A stretch of DNA of 6,580 nt from Candidatus Nanopelagicales bacterium (GCA_030831445.1 JAURLB010000114.1:1-6580); one strand, 5' to 3'. Numbered from the stretch's first letter, positions 1-6,218 are shown. Made by a program: numbers and translations. The notes: a model not told the origin generated them from the sequence alone.

Positions 1-570
1 GAAAACGGCGTCGTCGGTGGTGGCCTTCACTTAAAACCCGAAGAGGAGAGCGAGCTAGATGCCAAGCGCGACGAGGTGGTGTTCTTCGATGGACGAAATG
101 CTTTTGAAGCAAAGATTGGCAAGTTTCGCGACGCCATCATTCCGCAAACTGAAACTACGCGCGACTTCATTGCGGAATTGGAGAGCGGAAAGTACGACCA
201 CATTAAAGACAAGCCGATTATCACCTATTGCACCGGTGGAATTCGCTGTGAGGTGCTTTCAGTAATCATGAAGAATCGCGGCTTCAAGGAGATTTATCAA
301 ATTGAAGGTGGAATTGTTCGCTATGGCGAAAAGTACCGTGACAAAGGTTTGTGGGAAGGTTCGCTCTACGTGTTTGATGCACGCCTCAACGTGGAGTTCA
401 GTCCATCTGCATCAGTCATTGGCGAATGCGACTACTGCAAGTCGCCGACTAGCCAATTCCATAATTGCGAACTGAGTGACTGTCGCAAGCGAATTCTGCT
501 GTGTGTTTCCTGTTTTGAGCAACATCCAATGCCACGCTGCCCAACGCACACAACTTCACTCGCCAACTAA
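1..570 (+). CDS. trhO: tRNA uridine(34) hydroxylase TrhO, C-terminal part (5' end outside window)
   Basis: TrhO (formerly YceA/UPF0176) carries out oxygen-dependent hydroxylation of uridine 34 in the tRNA anticodon, giving 5-hydroxyuridine, in the cytoplasm. The frame is open from base 1, so the start lies upstream; 189 residues are visible. Numbering from the window edge, a G-x-HLKPEE strand leads into a rhodanese-like domain (about residues 8-115) with [20 protein letters not shown] and the active-site loop CTGGIRCE, whose catalytic Cys is codon 229-231 (residue 77). '[12 protein letters not shown]' and '[12 protein letters not shown]' follow, then the family's cysteine-rich tail: CDYC, HNC, DC, LLCVSC, which probably binds metal. 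What is missing is the N-terminal domain of roughly 90-120 residues. The internal ATG at 76 is not the start, because conserved sequence precedes it. Its end overlaps the convergent DUF664 gene by 15 bp. Family assignment is secure. Confidence 0.95.
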   Translation, partial: ENGVVGGGLHLKPEEESELDAKRDEVVFFDGRNAFEAKIGKFRDAIIPQTETTRDFIAELESGKYDHIKDKPIITYCTGGIRCEVLSVIMKNRGFKEIYQIEGGIVRYGEKYRDKGLWEGSLYVFDARLNVEFSPSASVIGECDYCKSPTSQFHNCELSDCRKRILLCVSCFEQHPMPRCPTHTTSLAN

Positions 571-1095
571 ACCGTCAATTGATTCGCGGATGAAGTCTGC
601 ATGGCCGTTGTGTCGTGCGTACTCTTCAATCATGTGCACCAAAATCCAGCGCAAACTTGGTGATTCACCGCTCGGCCACTTCCTTTTTGCAAGTTGATCG
701 AGACCACCTATTGCAAGTGATTCTGCAAGCACTTTCTCAGATAATGCAACTGATGCATTCCAGTTTGCAAAGAGTGTCTCCGTGCTTTCGCTCTGCGCAG
801 ACTCAAATTCCCAATCTGGAAACGTTGCAAAGTCGACCGACAACCATGGCTCCAGGCGATCGTTGTCGCCTATCCAACGCCAGAACCATTCATTTTCTAC
901 AAAGGTCATGTGTTTCAGCAATCCACCGAGCGTGATTGCAGACTTTGCAACCGAGACATTCATCTGTTCACTTGACAGTCCTTCACATTTCCATTTCAGC
1001 GTTGCCCGTTGGTAGTTCAAGAAACCACGGAGATTTTCAACCTCGTTTACAGCTGGTTCCGGCTCTGGACGACCAACATCATCAATATTTGGCAT
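556..1095 (-). CDS. DUF664 / DinB-like four-helix metal-binding protein
   Basis: This 179-aa protein belongs to the DUF664 group of the DinB/YfiT superfamily. These are cytosolic four-helix bundles that bind a divalent metal, and several actinobacterial members are thiol (mycothiol)-dependent transferases. Visible hallmarks are '[14 protein letters not shown]' with His62, and near the C-terminus '[20 protein letters not shown]' with His154, His162 and His165, followed by ESIDGLVGE. The histidine set expected for the metal site is present, so the protein looks intact and of normal length. The start ATG at 1095 is 17 bp after the TGA of metallopeptidase C; AGG at 1104-1106 is a weak ribosome site 8 nt upstream. 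It is probably the last gene of the minus-strand operon. It has no signal peptide and no evident tie to proteolysis, so its actual substrate is unknown. The family call is firm and the chemistry is inferred. Confidence 0.88.
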   Translation of the reverse strand: MPNIDDVGRPEPEPAVNEVENLRGFLNYQRATLKWKCEGLSSEQMNVSVAKSAITLGGLLKHMTFVENEWFWRWIGDNDRLEPWLSVDFATFPDWEFESAQSESTETLFANWNASVALSEKVLAESLAIGGLDQLAKRKWPSGESPSLRWILVHMIEEYARHNGHADFIRESIDGLVGE

Positions 1096-1112
1096 TAAGC
1101 CAACCTACATCC

Positions 1113-2429
1113 TCAAATTGCAGGTTCAATTCTTATCTGATCATTCTCTGTTGCTTGAACAACCGTTATCTTCACGCCGTCTACCGTGAAACTTTGGCCC
1201 TCACGCATGAATTCAAGCGAATGTGGAGCCGCAGGAATGAGATATTTACCTGTTGATGGCCCTTGATCCCAAACAGTGTCCAAACGTGTATCGACACGCA
1301 TCACTGATACACCTGCTGTGCCAGATGGCCAGCGTTGCGACCACTTATCTTTGCGATGAGACTCAATAATTAGAGCTTCATAGTCTGACAGTTTTACAAT
1401 CACAGCCCGCAACCCGGATTGCTCACGCTCCAACGGAACTAATGCAAGCGTTTGAGATTTTAGATTGTTTCGTGAGACACAGTAAATACTTTCCTGATTC
1501 ATCCATCCTAAGGTCATTGCGTCCCATGCATTCAGGGTTGCGCCAGCCGCACCAGTGTTCCAAAACAAACCGATATTTGCATTCTTGGGTGAATGACCAA
1601 GTGCACCGTGGGAATGCAGAGTTTCGTGCACAAAGTGTTGCCAAATAGGGGTTTTAGCACGATACGAATCGCTGCCATTTGAAAAAACCCCAGGAAATGC
1701 GCGATACGCAAATCCTTCATCAATTTTTGTGACTGCCTTTGGAATTACTACCCAAACGGACACGACGCCACTTGTATCAACAACGCTTGCTGCAAGAGAA
1801 CGGTAAATATTGGCTATTTCTACTTCTGGCATCAGCTGAATTCCTGTTTTACCAGGATGCAGCCAGAAGAAATGTTCCGATGTTTTTGGCGCACGAACCC
1901 ACCTATCGGCAATCCGCAGGTTGTACTTCACATTGCCCTGCGAAAACCACGAGTACCACTCGGCGGCTTTCTTCATTTCAGCAATGCCATCGACGAGTTC
2001 TGCTGACCCGCCCACTACATCTGGAAAATCGACGAACACAACTGCAACATCTAATGCGCCTTTATTTGTAAAGCCATGGTTTGCAATTGCGGGGTACGTG
2101 ATGGCTTGCCAATCACCTGCAAACTTAACTGTTCGTGCATCTGGTAGGCGGCAGTTTTGCAGCGGTTCAGGAGAAGAAGGATTGACCCGCAACAATTCTG
2201 CGCCAGTAGGTTGCACCGATGGTGAGGTTGAAATTTTCGCCTTTGCTTTCTTCACCCACTTCAAGGAATTTCCTACTCGGGTACAAGTGAACGCAACGCC
2301 TTTGGTTTTTTGAGTTATCCCAACTTTTGAGCATCGTCCTCCGTTAGATGCGGCATCTACTGAAGCAACAGGCAATGTGGAAACTGCAATCAAGCAAATG
2401 GCGACTGCACCTAGGGCTCTTCTTCGCAT
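1113..2429 (-). CDS. Secreted M6-like metallopeptidase paralogue C, divergent zinc site
   Basis: 438 aa from ATG 2429. That start is chosen because GAGG (2439-2442) lies 9 nt upstream and because it begins with MRRR plus a hydrophobic stretch to about residue 26 (…ASVDAAS), a normal signal peptide. An upstream in-frame ATG at 2477 would add 16 polar residues and overlap gene B. Residues 30-61 form a two-Cys module (GRCSKVG…FTC…LKWVKK). The peptidase-like region starts with a conserved Cys (C93) and the core strand VVFVDFPDV (131-139). The zinc-site region is HETLHSHGALGH (268-279), where the third histidine is one position later than in HExxHxxGxxH. The aspartate-x-methionine Met-turn seen in paralogues A and B is replaced by GLFWNTGAAGA. 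LNAWDAMTLGWM (299-310) aligns with their W-x(7)-GW segment, C317 pairs by position with C93, and ALIIESHRK is the shared C-terminal strand. It may be an altered or inactive enzyme. The substrate is unknown. Confidence 0.8.
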   Translation of the reverse strand: MRRRALGAVAICLIAVSTLPVASVDAASNGGRCSKVGITQKTKGVAFTCTRVGNSLKWVKKAKAKISTSPSVQPTGAELLRVNPSSPEPLQNCRLPDARTVKFAGDWQAITYPAIANHGFTNKGALDVAVVFVDFPDVVGGSAELVDGIAEMKKAAEWYSWFSQGNVKYNLRIADRWVRAPKTSEHFFWLHPGKTGIQLMPEVEIANIYRSLAASVVDTSGVVSVWVVIPKAVTKIDEGFAYRAFPGVFSNGSDSYRAKTPIWQHFVHETLHSHGALGHSPKNANIGLFWNTGAAGATLNAWDAMTLGWMNQESIYCVSRNNLKSQTLALVPLEREQSGLRAVIVKLSDYEALIIESHRKDKWSQRWPSGTAGVSVMRVDTRLDTVWDQGPSTGKYLIPAAPHSLEFMREGQSFTVDGVKITVVQATENDQIRIEPAI

Positions 2430-2438
2430 ATTTCGATA

Positions 2439-2443
2439 CCTCA
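2439..2443 (-). promoter_or_regulatory. Shine-Dalgarno of paralogue C merged with stop codon of paralogue B
   Basis: On the minus strand the sequence is TGAGG. TGA (2443-2441) is the stop of gene B, and GAGG (2442-2439) is a good ribosome site 9 nt before the ATG at 2429. A ribosome finishing B would end on the initiation site of C, so the two are probably translationally coupled. This site decides the start chosen for C. Confidence 0.6.
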
Positions 2444-3862
2444 GTTCTTCCGTCGTATCGCGTAACCAACCGGACATACAGGTTTGACACCAGTGACCCT
2501 CCTGACCGTTTTACCTCTAACGCAAACAATCGACTTTCGACGTACAGTTGGCGCTACTACTCCTCCCTTCCCAGGCGGAGTTGACACAATCGACGTAGTT
2601 GTTGTTGAGGTAGTTGGAGAAGACTCAAGGAGCTCAGTTGACGAAATCCTGATCGTGTCGCGAACTCCAGAGCGCAGGACTTTGATAAACAAGTTCTCGT
2701 ATTTCAGCACCTGTCCTTCTGTCAACAGTGCATCAAAATAGGGCGGATTAGTCCCTCCGAGATTTACCGATAACAGATTGTTTCTCTTAATCGGGATAAT
2801 TGGAATCTCTCCGTGCCCAAGTCCCGTATCGACCTCATACACGAGGACTCCTTCATCAATAACATTGTTCTGCAAATTGAATTTTGTTTCACGCCGTGAT
2901 TCGATAACCAGTGCCCGCTTGTCCGAGAACTTAATAATGACCGCTTTCTTGCCCGATGATGACGTCTCCAGGGGGACAAGATCGGTCTGAAGTTCGCCAA
3001 AATCAGAAACTTGTCTGCACAATATTTGTGACTCTGAAGCCCAACCTCGAACCCACCGCAACCACATATTGATAGATCGAGATGGGCCATCCTGATTAGC
3101 CATTAAATCCCATCCATGAAATGGCCCAGGCGCATCGAAGTTGCGAATATTTTTGGTAGTTCTACTCCACGGCTGCGCATAGAGATCGGGCAAGTGAAAA
3201 GCGTGTCCTAATTCGTGAGCCCAGTACGACCATTCTGGCCGGATCGTATTCCCAAAATATGTTCCAGCCATCACAAAGTTGTATAAACCACTCTCTTGAG
3301 TTTGCAGCAGTGATGAAATTTTCATTGGATACATGAGTTGAATTCCCCCACGATTTTTACTGCCTGGGGGGAGAACAAACACAACACTGTGAACCCCAGT
3401 GAAATCGACGATGGGGTCAACTGCAGCTAGCACGCGCTTTGCAAATTCGGTTTCGTCGTTAGTTCCTTTCATATTTTCAAGTTCATTTTGTGTTCCAGGA
3501 ATCAGAATGCTGGATTCAGTCACCACCCATTGAAACTTCACCCTTGATTCAGTCTGCAAAGAAAAATATTCAACGAACGTTGCCATGTCCTCGCGAACTC
3601 GTCCAAGTGGATCCGCCTCAGCCGGTAAATCCTCGTAATGAACAGGAATGATGGCGATCGAAAACATTCCAGAACTCGGAAAATTCTGTGAGATCGCAGG
3701 AAACCCCGTGAATAGGTGGCCATTAAGTTGACGTGGATAACTTGATTCCTGAAGCCGACAAATCTCATTTGGATCTGAACCGATTGTTGGGCTGACGAAA
3801 CTTGGCAGACCAATTGATGCGAACAGTGCAACTAAAATGACGTTGCTTAATCGACGCAACAT
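2441..3862 (-). CDS. Secreted M6-like metallopeptidase paralogue B (HELGHAFHLPD)
   Basis: 473 aa. MLRR plus a hydrophobic segment to about residue 28 is a classical signal peptide, so the protein is exported. The mature part opens with Cys35, then core strand IAIIPVHYEDLP (69-80) and a VVFVLPPG strand (160-167). The zinc site is HELGHAFHLPD (216-226): H216, E217, H220, and Asp226 at the third-ligand position, as in snapalysin-type HExxHxxGxxD sites. The Met-turn is WDLM (251-254), followed by ANQDG, W-x-RWVRGW (267-274), Cys282 (likely disulfide with Cys35) and ALVIESRRE (317-325). After residue 410 comes a Thr/Ser-rich linker, then a basic C-terminal module with Cys447 and Cys463 (IVCVRGK…PVCPVGY). 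The N-terminal two-Cys module of A and C is absent. The start overlaps the end of the 184-aa gene by 16 bp; AGAGA (3871-3875) is a weak ribosome site and an in-frame stop lies just upstream. It looks catalytically competent; substrate unknown. Confidence 0.85.
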   Translation of the reverse strand: MLRRLSNVILVALFASIGLPSFVSPTIGSDPNEICRLQESSYPRQLNGHLFTGFPAISQNFPSSGMFSIAIIPVHYEDLPAEADPLGRVREDMATFVEYFSLQTESRVKFQWVVTESSILIPGTQNELENMKGTNDETEFAKRVLAAVDPIVDFTGVHSVVFVLPPGSKNRGGIQLMYPMKISSLLQTQESGLYNFVMAGTYFGNTIRPEWSYWAHELGHAFHLPDLYAQPWSRTTKNIRNFDAPGPFHGWDLMANQDGPSRSINMWLRWVRGWASESQILCRQVSDFGELQTDLVPLETSSSGKKAVIIKFSDKRALVIESRRETKFNLQNNVIDEGVLVYEVDTGLGHGEIPIIPIKRNNLLSVNLGGTNPPYFDALLTEGQVLKYENLFIKVLRSGVRDTIRISSTELLESSPTTSTTTTSIVSTPPGKGGVVAPTVRRKSIVCVRGKTVRRVTGVKPVCPVGYAIRRKN

Positions 3863-4401
3863 GCAATTATTCTCTTTTGCGGTTTAGTGAAGGCAGGAAA
3901 ATTTGGAAACGGATCCTTCGCCACGATTACTCCCTCGGGATCGCAGAAATACCGACGTTTATGACGCTTATTCAAAAAACCACAACTTGAACATTCAACA
4001 TCCCCAGGGGGCCAGTCAGTAAACAAAAGGTCTGGTTCATCAAATGGACTCCAGTTCGAGGTCAACGCGACGCGAGCATTTCCATTTGTATCAACTGAAA
4101 CATAAGCCCAACATCGCTCACAAATAAGTTGCGTGACGAGATTTAATGGGACTCTGTACGAGCACACCTCTGCCGTGCGACTCGAAAAATGATTCGTCAA
4201 TTGATTCAGCTTCAAATTAATTTTCTTGACTAGTTGCTCAGGTTCATGATCCGAACACCATGGTCCAGGATTGATTGTGTCATCAAGGTGGTCCAAAAGT
4301 TGGCATACCTCCCGAATGAGATTTTGCACCGTGAGGTTCTGGGGATCTGGCGATTGTCTAATAGTTCGAGCGCGATTCTCCCAAAAATCCCAAACCCACA
4401 T
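3847..4401 (-). CDS. Unrecognised 184-aa protein with four-Cys zinc-ribbon-like pattern
   Basis: I do not recognise this family. The protein has no signal peptide or membrane segment, so it is probably cytosolic, unlike its neighbours. It begins MWVWDFWENRARTIRQ, with a predicted helical N-terminal half (about residues 1-75, including VQNLIREVCQLLDHLDD). CERC (94-97) and CSSC (137-140), 39 residues apart, would form a zinc-ribbon or rubredoxin-like knuckle pair. A basic patch NKRHKRR (144-150) follows, then a Pro/Phe-rich tail (DPFPNFPAFTKPQKR) ending ACCVD. The ATG at 4401 is the only usable start: the next upstream in-frame codons contain no ATG, GTG or TTG before a TAG. The ribosome site is poor (AGAGG at 4415-4419 is 13 nt away). 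Its end overlaps the start of metallopeptidase B by 16 bp, so the two are likely coupled. A regulatory or nucleic-acid-binding role is possible from the basic patch and cysteines, but this is only inference. Confidence 0.75.
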   Translation of the reverse strand: MWVWDFWENRARTIRQSPDPQNLTVQNLIREVCQLLDHLDDTINPGPWCSDHEPEQLVKKINLKLNQLTNHFSSRTAEVCSYRVPLNLVTQLICERCWAYVSVDTNGNARVALTSNWSPFDEPDLLFTDWPPGDVECSSCGFLNKRHKRRYFCDPEGVIVAKDPFPNFPAFTKPQKRIIACCVD

Positions 4402-4417
4402 ACCCCGAAGAATACCT

Positions 4418-4449
4418 CTAGTAATTGTCGCAAGTGACTAGTAGTTGTC
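4418..4449 (-). repeat. 12-bp direct repeat at 20-bp pitch overlapping the promoter
   Basis: On the minus strand GACAACTACTAG (4449-4438) and GACAATTACTAG (4429-4418) are identical at 11 of 12 positions and start exactly 20 bp apart, close to two helical turns. One copy overlaps the -35 box and the other the -10 box. The arrangement resembles a two-site operator for a regulator that binds on one face of the DNA. No binding protein is identifiable. Confidence 0.6.
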
Positions 4450-4451
4450 AA
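4424..4451 (-). promoter_or_regulatory. Candidate sigma70-type promoter for the 184-aa gene and downstream genes
   Basis: On the minus strand a perfect -35 hexamer TTGACA (4451-4446) is followed after 16 bp by GACAAT (4429-4424), which matches TATAAT at four of six positions. Transcription would start near 4416, leaving a leader of about 15 nt before the ATG at 4401. The site lies in the 63-bp gap between gene A and the 184-aa gene, so it could drive the 4401-556 genes separately from A. Confidence 0.45.
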
Positions 4452-4464
4452 ACTAAGGGAGTTC

Positions 4465-5904
4465 TCACTCTCTAGAAATTCTTATTTTGTCCATATTGAG
4501 ACTTTCTAAAACCTCAATCGTCACTCCTTCGGCAACTACCTTTTCACCCCTATAGATAATCGGATTCGGGAACCTCGCAGCGAAACAGTTGTAACTTGAT
4601 TCTGGGACTCGCCCACCTGGACCAATCGGCTTTAGGAAGTCTTCCCCGTGACTAAGTGTTGCGTCATACACGTAAACCAGAACTCCATTTCTCTTGGAGG
4701 GCATCGAGCATGAAAACTTGCTCTCGCGGCGCGACTCAATAACGACAGCTTTCGTATCAGATACTGGGACTACCACCATCTTGATTCCGCTGACACTTTC
4801 GTTCAGTGGAATCAACGTGATCTCAGAACTCTTTGCTACGCCAAAGTCTTGACAATGAACTCTCTCGTCGGGAAGCCAGCCTGCTAAAAAACGGAGCCAT
4901 CCACTGAGGTCTCGAGATTCACCATCCTGATTGCTCATGATGTCCAGACCCATATACGGATTCTCTTCGCGAGAAGAGCCAATATGAGGAAGAGCCATGG
5001 CATGACCAAACTCATGTACCCAATACGACCAGTATTGTCTTCCGGGTTGATCGAAGAATTTTCCAGGTATCGAGAACGATTCGACTACCCCCTCTTCCGT
5101 TACGAAGTTCCTCACCGCCTCATCCCAAGGAAAACCTTGTGATCCCTCCTGCAGGAAGTTTTGACCGTTGGGAAGCAGAAAATTTACGGTCTGCACACCA
5201 CTGAAATTGAACGCCTTGTCGCTCTGAGTCATCGCGTCCCGCCACAACTTCAGTCCGTTTGGAACTCGATTCAGGTTGTCAGATCTTCCAATCTGATAAT
5301 CCGCCGTTTGGCTTGGCAGTCTCACCCATGAAGGGTGCACGATCCATTCAACTTTAAACTTGCCTTCACTGGCTACCGCGAACCACTCGGAAAGCAAATC
5401 CATCTGGTTATCAACTCTTGATCTGAAGTTAGGTTCTCCCGTCAAATCCGGAAAGTCAATGGGGATGAGCGCCCATTTAACAACTCCTTCCTTCTTCGCG
5501 ATTGTGTTCCGAGGAAATCCAGTCGGCAGGGTTGACAACCCCATTCCCGCTCTGTTGGCGTTTTGCTCTCTAATCATGCAGGTTGCGATATTCGAACCAG
5601 GTTGAGTCGGCGGAGAATACGCGATTGAAGGGCGAAGTGTTACCGATGCCGTCGTTGTTTCAGCGGTCTTTACCACCTTCCAACGCTTGGATTTGCTACA
5701 CACATATCGAACTCTCTCTACCGTGCGCGTCTGACCCACCCGAGCACACTTACCCATCGATACCGCCGGCGTCACTGTGGTCGCTGCAGCAGCCACCACA
5801 GGCGGCCTCTCAGTAATCGATGGCGTTTCTGACGCCGCTATCCCAGGAATGACCGAACCTACCGTTGCAGCAATTGTTATCGCTGCCTCACACAGCAAGC
5901 ACAT
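4465..5904 (-). CDS. Secreted M6-like metallopeptidase paralogue A (HEFGHAMALPH)
   Basis: 479 aa. Residues 6-25 are hydrophobic (AAITIAATVGSVIPGIAAS) and look like a signal sequence, but the start MCLLCEAA has no Arg or Lys, which is unusual; a TGA one codon before the ATG rules out an upstream in-frame start. A two-Cys module follows (SMGKCARVG…RYVC…RWKVVK, 49-79), then a Thr/Pro linker. The peptidase domain opens with Cys109 and contains core strand WALIPIDFPDL (144-154), VNFLLPNG (240-247), zinc site HEFGHAMALPH (297-307; H297, E298, H301, H307), Met-turn DIM (321-323), NQDG, GWLRFLAGW (335-343), Cys351 (likely disulfide with Cys109) and AVVIESRRE (386-394). Glycine at site position 8 is Ala304. 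Cys399 and Cys440 may form a second, A-specific disulfide. Length and motifs suggest an active exported zinc protease of the M6 (immune inhibitor A-like) type. Substrate unknown. It leads the minus-strand run. Confidence 0.85.
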   Translation of the reverse strand: MCLLCEAAITIAATVGSVIPGIAASETPSITERPPVVAAAATTVTPAVSMGKCARVGQTRTVERVRYVCSKSKRWKVVKTAETTTASVTLRPSIAYSPPTQPGSNIATCMIREQNANRAGMGLSTLPTGFPRNTIAKKEGVVKWALIPIDFPDLTGEPNFRSRVDNQMDLLSEWFAVASEGKFKVEWIVHPSWVRLPSQTADYQIGRSDNLNRVPNGLKLWRDAMTQSDKAFNFSGVQTVNFLLPNGQNFLQEGSQGFPWDEAVRNFVTEEGVVESFSIPGKFFDQPGRQYWSYWVHEFGHAMALPHIGSSREENPYMGLDIMSNQDGESRDLSGWLRFLAGWLPDERVHCQDFGVAKSSEITLIPLNESVSGIKMVVVPVSDTKAVVIESRRESKFSCSMPSKRNGVLVYVYDATLSHGEDFLKPIGPGGRVPESSYNCFAARFPNPIIYRGEKVVAEGVTIEVLESLNMDKIRISRE

Positions 5905-5910
5905 GTTTCA

Positions 5911-5938
5911 AAATTAACACACACATTGCAAGTGTGAA
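5911..5938 (-). promoter_or_regulatory. Candidate leaderless-type promoter of paralogue A
   Basis: On the minus strand TTCACA (5938-5933, five of six matches to TTGACA) is followed after 16 bp by TAATTT (5916-5911), fitting the TANNNT -10 form common in Actinomycetota. Only six bases (TGAAAC) separate it from the ATG at 5904, and no Shine-Dalgarno is present. The spacing suggests that the transcript begins at or very near the start codon, as in actinobacterial leaderless mRNAs. Confidence 0.45.
5920..5936. repeat. Inverted repeat CACAC-N7-GTGTG in the promoter spacer
   Basis: CACAC (5920-5924) and GTGTG (5932-5936) are inverted around ATTGCAA and fill the spacer between the two boxes of the paralogue A promoter. 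The position suits a repressor operator. The arms are short and low in complexity, so chance is a real alternative. Confidence 0.35.
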
Positions 5939-6036
5939 CTTGTGCCCAACCCAATAGACAATTGAGGCGACACCGGGAATCGAAATCCACGACAACCGAC
6001 ACCCGCAATCCTGTCTGGCTTCGTTCAGCCGGTTCG

Positions 6037-6129
6037 TCACTGAATTTCAGCGTCGTAAGGCTCGCCAATCACCTGTTTTCCCACTGAGCGTTCATGGGGT
6101 CGTACCAAATCCGTACCACGCAAAATCAT
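6037..6129 (-). CDS. Possible 30-codon mini-ORF, doubtful
   Basis: An ATG at 6129 opens a 30-aa frame beginning MILRGTDLVRPHERSVGK and ending PYDAEIQ before TGA. The composition is protein-like (charged, not arginine-swamped), and the open frame extends upstream to a TAA near 6175 without another start. There is no ribosome site. It may be a small peptide, the remnant of a larger gene, or chance. It lies antisense to an open plus-strand frame of similar plausibility, so I cannot tell which, if either, is used. Confidence 0.15.
   Translation of the reverse strand: MILRGTDLVRPHERSVGKQVIGEPYDAEIQ
6101..6118. repeat. Two CGTACCA direct repeats at 11-bp pitch
   Basis: CGTACCA occurs at 6101-6107 and exactly again at 6112-6118, one helical turn apart, with CGTACCAAATCCGTACCA spanning both. 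Placement in a non-coding gap makes a protein-binding site possible. Seven-base repeats are short, so confidence in function is low. Confidence 0.4.
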
Positions 6130-6218
6130 CGATGGTTCAGACCCGCACTTAATTGACCTAACTTCTCGCCATTACAAAACAGTTGCTTACCAGAAATTTG
6201 CTCGCAGCATGGATGAAT

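Larger units (their letters stand above)
5905..6218. other. 314-bp gap between paralogue A and the gene at the window's right edge
   Basis: The end near A holds the candidate promoter and inverted repeat (5911-5938). The rest contains an 11-bp palindrome CTGAATTTCAG (6040-6050), a pair of CGTACCA repeats (6101-6118) and a doubtful 30-codon ORF (6129-6037, minus). The right-hand gene's frame continues past its TGA stop at 6219 as two stretches of about 30 and 19 codons, each closed by another TGA, and ends in a longer open stretch from about 6068. The gap could therefore be partly decayed coding sequence. No convincing terminator or RNA gene is visible. Confidence 0.5.

Noticed and set aside
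2430..2477. Upstream ATG at 2477 as the start of paralogue C
   Set aside because: It would put 16 polar residues before the signal peptide and overlap gene B by 37 bp, whereas ATG 2429 has a good ribosome site and a classical MRRR signal start.
4451..4473. Small hairpin GAGT-GAGA-ACTC after the stop of paralogue A
   Set aside because: The stem has only four clean pairs on the transcribed strand and no T-tract follows, so it is not a convincing terminator.
1113..5904. The protease cluster as a toxin-antitoxin or phage-defence island
   Set aside because: There is no recombinase, nuclease, known toxin fold or repeat-bounded island; signal peptides place the effectors outside the cell. I kept the neutral description.
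5973..5987. Minus-strand GATTTCGATTCCCGG, which resembles a tRNA T-loop, with GGCGA about 95 nt upstream able to pair with TCGCC
   Set aside because: The bases flanking the loop do not form a five-pair T-stem, only five of seven acceptor pairs match, and no anticodon arm is visible, so it is not a tRNA. An ancient tRNA-fragment attachment site is possible but unsupported.
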